From an uncultured Oscillospiraceae bacterium (GTDB lineage Bacteria > Bacillota > Clostridia > Oscillospirales > Ruminococcaceae), in contig USNZ01000041.1 in the NCBI GenBank assembly GCA_900556255.1, positions 1 through 8,379 of the forward strand: a stretch of DNA of 8,379 nucleotides. The letters run 5' to 3'. The notes under the pieces are model-generated. The model made no database searches and was not told the origin of the DNA. It saw only the letters and a program-made list of their open reading frames with translations. This document shows, piece after piece, positions 4,352-8,379 of the stretch. The position numbers and the translations under genes are program-made. Position 1 is the first letter of the stretch, and each line of letters opens with the position of its first letter.

Positions 4352-6100
4352 TTATGCTTTTGCGAACTGGCTTTGGTACAGCGAAGCGTAAAAACCGCCC
4401 TGCGCCAGCAGCTCGTCATGGGTGCCGCGTTCAATAATGTTGCCGGCCTTCATAACCAGAATCTGGTCGGCATTTTTTATGGTAGAAAGCCGATGCGCCA
4501 CAATAAAGCTGGTTCGGCCTTTCATCAATTCCTCAAAAGCATCCTGTACAAGAACTTCGGTGCGGGTGTCGATGCTGGAGGTCGCCTCGTCCAGAATCAA
4601 AATCGGCGGGCGGCGCAGCATCACGCGGGCAATGCACAGCAGCTGGCGTTGGCCCTGGCTGATGTTGCCGCCGTCCTCGGCAATGACGGTGTCGTACCCG
4701 TTGGGCAAGCGGCAGATAAAGCTGTGCGCGCGGGCCTTTTTGGCAGCAGCTATAATCTTCTCCCGGCTTGCATCGGGCTTACCGTAGGCAATGTTATCCG
4801 CCACCGTGCCGGATTTCAGCCAGGTTTCCTGCAGAACCATACCCAGGTTGGCGCGCAGGCTGTCGCGGGTCACGGTATCAATGGGATGTCCGTCCACCCT
4901 CAGGCTGCCGCCGTTTATCTCATAAAAGCGCATCAGCAGGTTGACCAGCGTTGTCTTGCCGCAGCCGGTGGGGCCTACCAAGGCAATGCGCTGTCCGGGC
5001 TGCACCGCCAGATTCATATCCTCGATCAGCGGCACATCGGGCAGGTAGCGGAATTTAACATGTTCAAACGTTACCTCGCCGGCACCTTTTTCCAGCACAT
5101 GCGCATCGGGGGCATCGGGCACGATCGGCGTTTCGTCAATCAAATCAAACACACGCCGGGCGCATGCCACGGCGTTTTGCAGCTCGGTCATAACGCCGGA
5201 GATGTCGTTGAAGGGTTTTGTGTACTGGTTGGCGTAGTTCAGAAAGACCGAGAGCTGACCCACGGTAATGCCGCCGCCGATGGCCACAAACGCACCCAGG
5301 ATCCCCACCGACGCATACACCAGCGCATTGACAAACCGCGTGCAGGGGTTGGTCATGGAGGAGAAGAACACTGCGCGGACACCGCATTTTTGCAGCGCCT
5401 TGTTGATGGTATCAAAGCGGGCCTCGGCGCGGCTCTCGTACCCGAAGGCGCGCACCAGCTGCTCATTGCCGACCAGTTCCTCCACAAGGCCTGTCATCTC
5501 GGCGCGTGTCTCGCTTTGCAGCTTGAACATGGAGTAGGTGTGCGTGGCAATGTAGCGCGCCATAAAGATAGAAAGCGGCGTCAGTGCCACGACAACCAGC
5601 GCAATGCGCCAGTCGATAAAGAGCATCACGCCCAAGGTACCCGCAATGGTCAAAACGCCGGTGAACAGCTGGGTAAAGCCCATCAGCAAACCGTCGCTGA
5701 ACTGTTCGACATCCGTGGTGATGCGGCTGATGGCATCGCCGGGGCGGTGGGCATCCATGTATTTGAGGGGCAGGCTTTCGAGCTTTTCAAATGCCTGTAC
5801 GCGCATATCACGCACGACCTGAAAGGTAATGCGATTGTTGACAACATTCATCAGCCACTGTGCCAACGACGTACAGCCGATGGTAGCGGCCAACACCGCG
5901 GCCAGCCTTGCCACAGCGCCAAAGTCTACCGCATCGGGGCCGAGGATCCGATCCACCGCACGGCCTGTAATGACAGGCGCCAGCAGGGTAGTGACCACCG
6001 TGATAAGCGCCAAGGTCAGCGTCAAAACCACCCAACCGGTATACGGGCGTATCAGCCCCAGCACGCGGCGCACAGTGCTTGTATTTGTTTTCTTGTTCAT
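4352..6100 (-). CDS. Heterodimeric ABC exporter subunit with canonical catalytic site
   Basis: This is a 582-aa half-transporter: six membrane helices in residues 20-310 and a nucleotide-binding domain from about 340. Walker A is GPTGCGKT (376-383), the Q-loop Gln is 424, the signature is NISQGQ (479-484), Walker B is LILDE (501-505) with the catalytic Glu505, the D-loop is SSID (508-511) and the switch His is 536. The signature is SQGQ instead of SGGQ, which in heterodimeric exporters marks the subunit whose signature completes the degenerate site of the partner. The start ATG overlaps the previous stop by 4 nt (ATGA). AGGAGG lies 13 nt upstream, a rather long spacing, but coupling through the overlap would help. 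The protein would export drugs, lipids or peptides as a pair with the upstream gene's product; LmrCD, BmrCD and TM287/288 are the models. Substrate unknown. Confidence 0.94.
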   Translation of the reverse strand: MNKKTNTSTVRRVLGLIRPYTGWVVLTLTLALITVVTTLLAPVITGRAVDRILGPDAVDFGAVARLAAVLAATIGCTSLAQWLMNVVNNRITFQVVRDMRVQAFEKLESLPLKYMDAHRPGDAISRITTDVEQFSDGLLMGFTQLFTGVLTIAGTLGVMLFIDWRIALVVVALTPLSIFMARYIATHTYSMFKLQSETRAEMTGLVEELVGNEQLVRAFGYESRAEARFDTINKALQKCGVRAVFFSSMTNPCTRFVNALVYASVGILGAFVAIGGGITVGQLSVFLNYANQYTKPFNDISGVMTELQNAVACARRVFDLIDETPIVPDAPDAHVLEKGAGEVTFEHVKFRYLPDVPLIEDMNLAVQPGQRIALVGPTGCGKTTLVNLLMRFYEINGGSLRVDGHPIDTVTRDSLRANLGMVLQETWLKSGTVADNIAYGKPDASREKIIAAAKKARAHSFICRLPNGYDTVIAEDGGNISQGQRQLLCIARVMLRRPPILILDEATSSIDTRTEVLVQDAFEELMKGRTSFIVAHRLSTIKNADQILVMKAGNIIERGTHDELLAQGGFYASLYQSQFAKA

Positions 6101-7836
6101 AGCGTTTGGGCCACCTCCTCACGGCTGAGCTGGCTCAGGCAGATTTCCTTATAAATCTCGCAGGTTTTCAGGAGTTCTGCGTGGGGGGCATCACCCACAA
6201 GGCGGCCATCGTCCAGCACCAGAATGTGGTCGGCGCGCTGCACGCTGGCGGCGCGCTGCGACACGATAAACACCGTCATGCCCTTGGTCTTTTCCTTGAT
6301 TGCCCTGCGCAAAGCGGCATCGGTGGCAAAATCCAAAGCCGAGGCGCTGTCATCGAGAATCAGGATTTTCGGCTGCGGCACAAGCGCACGGGCGATGGTC
6401 AAACGCTGGCGCTGCCCGCCGGAGAAGTTGCGCCCAGCGGTTTCCACAGGGGCGTCCAGCATACCCGGCTTGCTGCGCACAAAATCGGCTGCCTGGGCAA
6501 TCTCCAGCGCCCGCCAGATAGCATCGTCATCGGCGTTCGGGGCCGCCCACTGCATGTTCTCGCGTATTGTACCGGTGAACAGCACAGCCTGCTGCGGCAC
6601 AATGCCAACCATGCGGCGCAGCTGTGTAAAGCTGTATTCCTTTACATCGTGGCCAAACAGCTTTACGCTGCCGGTATCGGCATCATAAAAACGCGCGATC
6701 AGGTTGACCAGCGTTGTTTTACCGCTGCCCGTACCGCCGATGACACCCACGGTTTCGCCGTTTCGGGCGGTAAAGCCGATATCGGTCAGGCTGGGGGCAC
6801 CCGCGCCGCGGTAGCGGAAGGTCACGCCATCCAAGGCGACTGCCGGGGCATTGTCAACCGGGGGCAGCTCGGCAGCGGCGGGGTCGGGCATCGTGGTCCG
6901 GGTGTTCAGAATTTCATTGACACGCGCCCCGCTGGCCAGCGCCCGCGTAACCGAGATAACCAGATCCGCCAAACGCAGCAGGCTGATCAGAATCTGGCTC
7001 ATATAGTTGATCAGCGCAATGATCTGCCCCTGCGTCAGGGCACCGCTGTTGACCTGCTGCCCGCCGCGCACCAAAATGGCAATGATACCAAGGTTCACGA
7101 CCAGATAGGTCAGCGGGTTCATCAGGGCGGAGATACGCCCCGCCTTAGTCTGGATAGCCTTCAGCCGGTCGTTAGTCTGCACAAAGGCAGCCAGCTCATC
7201 GGGCTGGCGTGCAAAAGCACGCACTACGCGGGCGCCCACATAGTTTTCGCGGGTCAGCAGGGTAACGCGGTCCAGATGGTTCTGGGCATCGCGGTAGATG
7301 GGCACCGTAGTGCGCATAATACCCCAGATGATCAGCGAGATCATCGCCGTCACAACCAGAAACAGCACCGTCAGCCGCGGGCTGATGGAAAACGCCATCA
7401 CCAGCGCACCCAGCACGATAAAGGGGGAGCGCAGCAAAAGGCGCAGTGTCAGGTTGACGCCGTTTTGCACCTGATTGATATCGCTGGTCATCCGGGTGAC
7501 CAGCGTCGGCGTACCGATACCGTCCAACTCACTGTAACTCAAAGTATCTATATGTCTAAACAGATCCTTCCGCAGCGCCGTGCCGAAGCCCAGCGCCGCC
7601 GTGGCGGAGAAATACTGTGCGGTCAGGCTGCAAGCCAGTCCCACCGCCGCCAAAATCACCAGCAGCCCGCAGCGCTGCCAGATATACACGATATCCGCAT
7701 TTTTGATACCCGTGTCGATAATACCTGCCACCACAAGGGGAACGAACAATTCAAAACAGGCCTCCAGCATTTTGAACAAAGGCGCTAAAACCGCCTGCTT
7801 TTCGTAGCCCCTGATGTAGCGCATCAATTTACGCAC
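6097..7836 (-). CDS. Heterodimeric ABC exporter subunit with degenerate catalytic site
   Basis: This is a 579-aa half-transporter, first gene of the operon. The start is GTG (complement 7834-7836), preceded by AGAGGTGG 4 nt upstream and giving MRKLMRYIRGYEKQ, typical of the family. An in-frame ATG at 7912-7914 would lie inside the promoter and is rejected. Membrane helices occupy residues 15-300. The nucleotide-binding domain has Walker A GGTGSGKT (367-374), Q-loop Gln415, an intact signature FSGGQ (471-475), but Walker B ILILDD with Asp496 where a catalytic Glu is usual, and Gln527 where the switch His is usual (VSQR). These changes mark a degenerate site. Its intact SGGQ would complete the partner's canonical site. 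The two genes overlap by 4 nt, supporting equal production and assembly. Confidence 0.94.
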   Translation of the reverse strand: MRKLMRYIRGYEKQAVLAPLFKMLEACFELFVPLVVAGIIDTGIKNADIVYIWQRCGLLVILAAVGLACSLTAQYFSATAALGFGTALRKDLFRHIDTLSYSELDGIGTPTLVTRMTSDINQVQNGVNLTLRLLLRSPFIVLGALVMAFSISPRLTVLFLVVTAMISLIIWGIMRTTVPIYRDAQNHLDRVTLLTRENYVGARVVRAFARQPDELAAFVQTNDRLKAIQTKAGRISALMNPLTYLVVNLGIIAILVRGGQQVNSGALTQGQIIALINYMSQILISLLRLADLVISVTRALASGARVNEILNTRTTMPDPAAAELPPVDNAPAVALDGVTFRYRGAGAPSLTDIGFTARNGETVGVIGGTGSGKTTLVNLIARFYDADTGSVKLFGHDVKEYSFTQLRRMVGIVPQQAVLFTGTIRENMQWAAPNADDDAIWRALEIAQAADFVRSKPGMLDAPVETAGRNFSGGQRQRLTIARALVPQPKILILDDSASALDFATDAALRRAIKEKTKGMTVFIVSQRAASVQRADHILVLDDGRLVGDAPHAELLKTCEIYKEICLSQLSREEVAQTL

Positions 7837-7885
7837 ACAACCACCTCTACAACCTCTTACTATTACATACAAGCGTATAGACTGT

Positions 7886-7914
7886 ATTATAACACACATT
7901 TTTGCATTTGTCAT
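7886..7914 (-). promoter_or_regulatory. Promoter of the ABC-asnA operon (ATGACA-17-TATAAT)
   Basis: On the minus strand, -35 ATGACA (7909-7914, five of six consensus bases) and a perfect -10 TATAAT (7886-7891) are 17 bp apart, with TGT ahead of the -10. The start would be near 7879, leaving a leader of about 43 nt before the GTG. Just downstream is a spaced inverted repeat, ATACA...TGTAT, of uncertain meaning. Confidence 0.7.
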
Positions 7915-7960
7915 GGCGGGATTGGCCCGATTTCGATGATTATTTGCGCTATCGCGGCCT

Positions 7961-7973
7961 ATACTTGCAGTAT
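7961..7973. promoter_or_regulatory. Inverted repeat over a candidate -10 ahead of the Clp gene
   Basis: ATACT-TGC-AGTAT is a perfect inverted repeat with 5-bp arms. It overlaps TATACT (7960-7965), a possible -10 for the gene at 8000. No convincing -35 is seen at 16-18 bp, and no CtsR or CIRCE-like heat-shock operator is visible, so both promoter and operator are weak calls. Confidence 0.25.
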
Positions 7974-7999
7974 CGGAAACTCAAAGCAAGGGGGACACC

Positions 8000-8379
8000 A
8001 TGTTCTATCTGTATAAAGGGCTTTCGCGGCAGACCAGCCGCACCGTGCGCACCGCCTTGGCGCTGGCCGGCAAGCAGGGCTGCCGCGAGGCTGACACCGG
8101 ACATTTTTTGCTGGCGATGCTGCGCTGTGCCCAAGGCCCCGCCGCAGACTTTTTGCACCGCAAGCATATCACGGCTGCCGCACTGCAAAGTAATACTGCT
8201 TTACAGCCAACCGCCGCACCCTGCCGCCTGCACAAAAACGACCTTGCCTGCGAAAGCCGCAAGGCCCTGGAATTTGCCGTGCTGGGGGCACACGCCGCCA
8301 ACCGCCCCAAGGCCGAAAACGAGCACCTGCTCTGCGCCATGCTGGAGGACACTGCCTGCACGGCCAGTATCTGGCTGGC
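8000..8379 (+). CDS. Clp ATPase N-terminal region (ClpA/ClpC-like), partial
   Basis: The first 126 residues of a longer protein are visible. ATG 8000 is preceded by AAGGGGGA (7988-7994-type ribosome site) about 5 nt upstream. Two Clp N-domain repeats are seen: LSRQTSRTVRTALALAGKQG...TGHFLLAML (about 8-65) and DLACESRKALEFAVLGAHAA...NEHLLCAML (about 81-126). Each has the family order of an A-A-rich helix, then G/E-H-LL-AML. In ClpA/ClpC this domain receives substrates and adaptors, and the two AAA+ modules that follow unfold proteins for ClpP. These modules are outside the window, so a stand-alone N-domain protein cannot be excluded. Six cysteines (28, 43, 75, 84, 112, 120) are unusually many. 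The gene is transcribed divergently from the ABC operon. Confidence 0.78.
   Translation, partial: MFYLYKGLSRQTSRTVRTALALAGKQGCREADTGHFLLAMLRCAQGPAADFLHRKHITAAALQSNTALQPTAAPCRLHKNDLACESRKALEFAVLGAHAANRPKAENEHLLCAMLEDTACTASIWL

Noticed and set aside
4373..6154. 593-codon open frame on the plus strand
   Set aside because: It lies antisense to the well-supported ABC exporter subunit. Its product is rich in His, Gln, Gly and Ala with no recognisable motif, as expected for the opposite strand of a GC-rich gene.
6106..7788. 560-codon open frame on the plus strand
   Set aside because: Antisense to the other ABC subunit, with the same His/Gln-rich shadow composition and no ribosome site.
7837..7914. 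Longer version of the first ABC subunit starting at ATG 7912-7914
   Set aside because: That ATG overlaps the -35 element of the operon promoter and has no ribosome site. The extra 26 residues do not look like the family, while GTG 7836 has AGAGGTGG in place.

Overview
The window looks like a gut Firmicute of the Faecalibacterium/Subdoligranulum/Gemmiger type (Oscillospiraceae). This rests on the GC-rich codon use of the right-hand genes, strong AGGAGG-type ribosome sites, and the protein styles; it is an inference, not a database match. The window has two halves. Bases 1 to about 1657 are the end of an integrated mobile element. From about 1658 onward is ordinary chromosome.

The element end is more AT-rich and holds only small genes. 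At the left edge, a minus-strand gene with a TTG start encodes an Arc/ribbon-helix-helix-like DNA-binding protein (partial). Upstream of it, three near-identical 12-bp palindromes (plus a weaker fourth) overlap two divergent promoters, as in a self-regulated switch. The rightward promoter leads into a leader of about 240 nt. That leader is overlapped by a probable antisense RNA of about 62 nt, with its own extended -10 promoter and intrinsic terminator. Four small plus-strand genes follow: a 109-aa protein faintly like the ArdC N-terminal domain, a 38-aa helical peptide, a 59-aa single-pass membrane protein, and a 106-aa acidic protein with its own promoter. Next to the junction are phased A-tract repeats.

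The junction is the 3' half of a tRNA-Thr(UGU) gene, from the anticodon loop to CCA, with no 5' half. This is the usual scar where a tyrosine integrase inserted an element into a tRNA gene. The intact tRNA and the integrase should lie at the other, unseen end. The tRNA's terminator is shared with the convergent MATE gene.

The chromosomal part carries, on the minus strand, a monocistronic MATE-family efflux transporter and a three-gene operon. In transcription order the operon is: an ABC exporter subunit with a degenerate catalytic site, its partner with the canonical site (4-nt ATGA overlap), and asnA (aspartate-ammonia ligase), followed by a strong terminator. The two ABC subunits have complementary defects, so they should form one heterodimeric exporter with a single full ATPase site. 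Divergently from this operon, at the right edge, begins a Clp ATPase-type gene showing two Clp N-terminal repeats (partial).

No wholly new system could be demonstrated. The parts most worth a second look are the operator array with divergent promoters, the putative antisense RNA, the small cargo genes and the tRNA junction.
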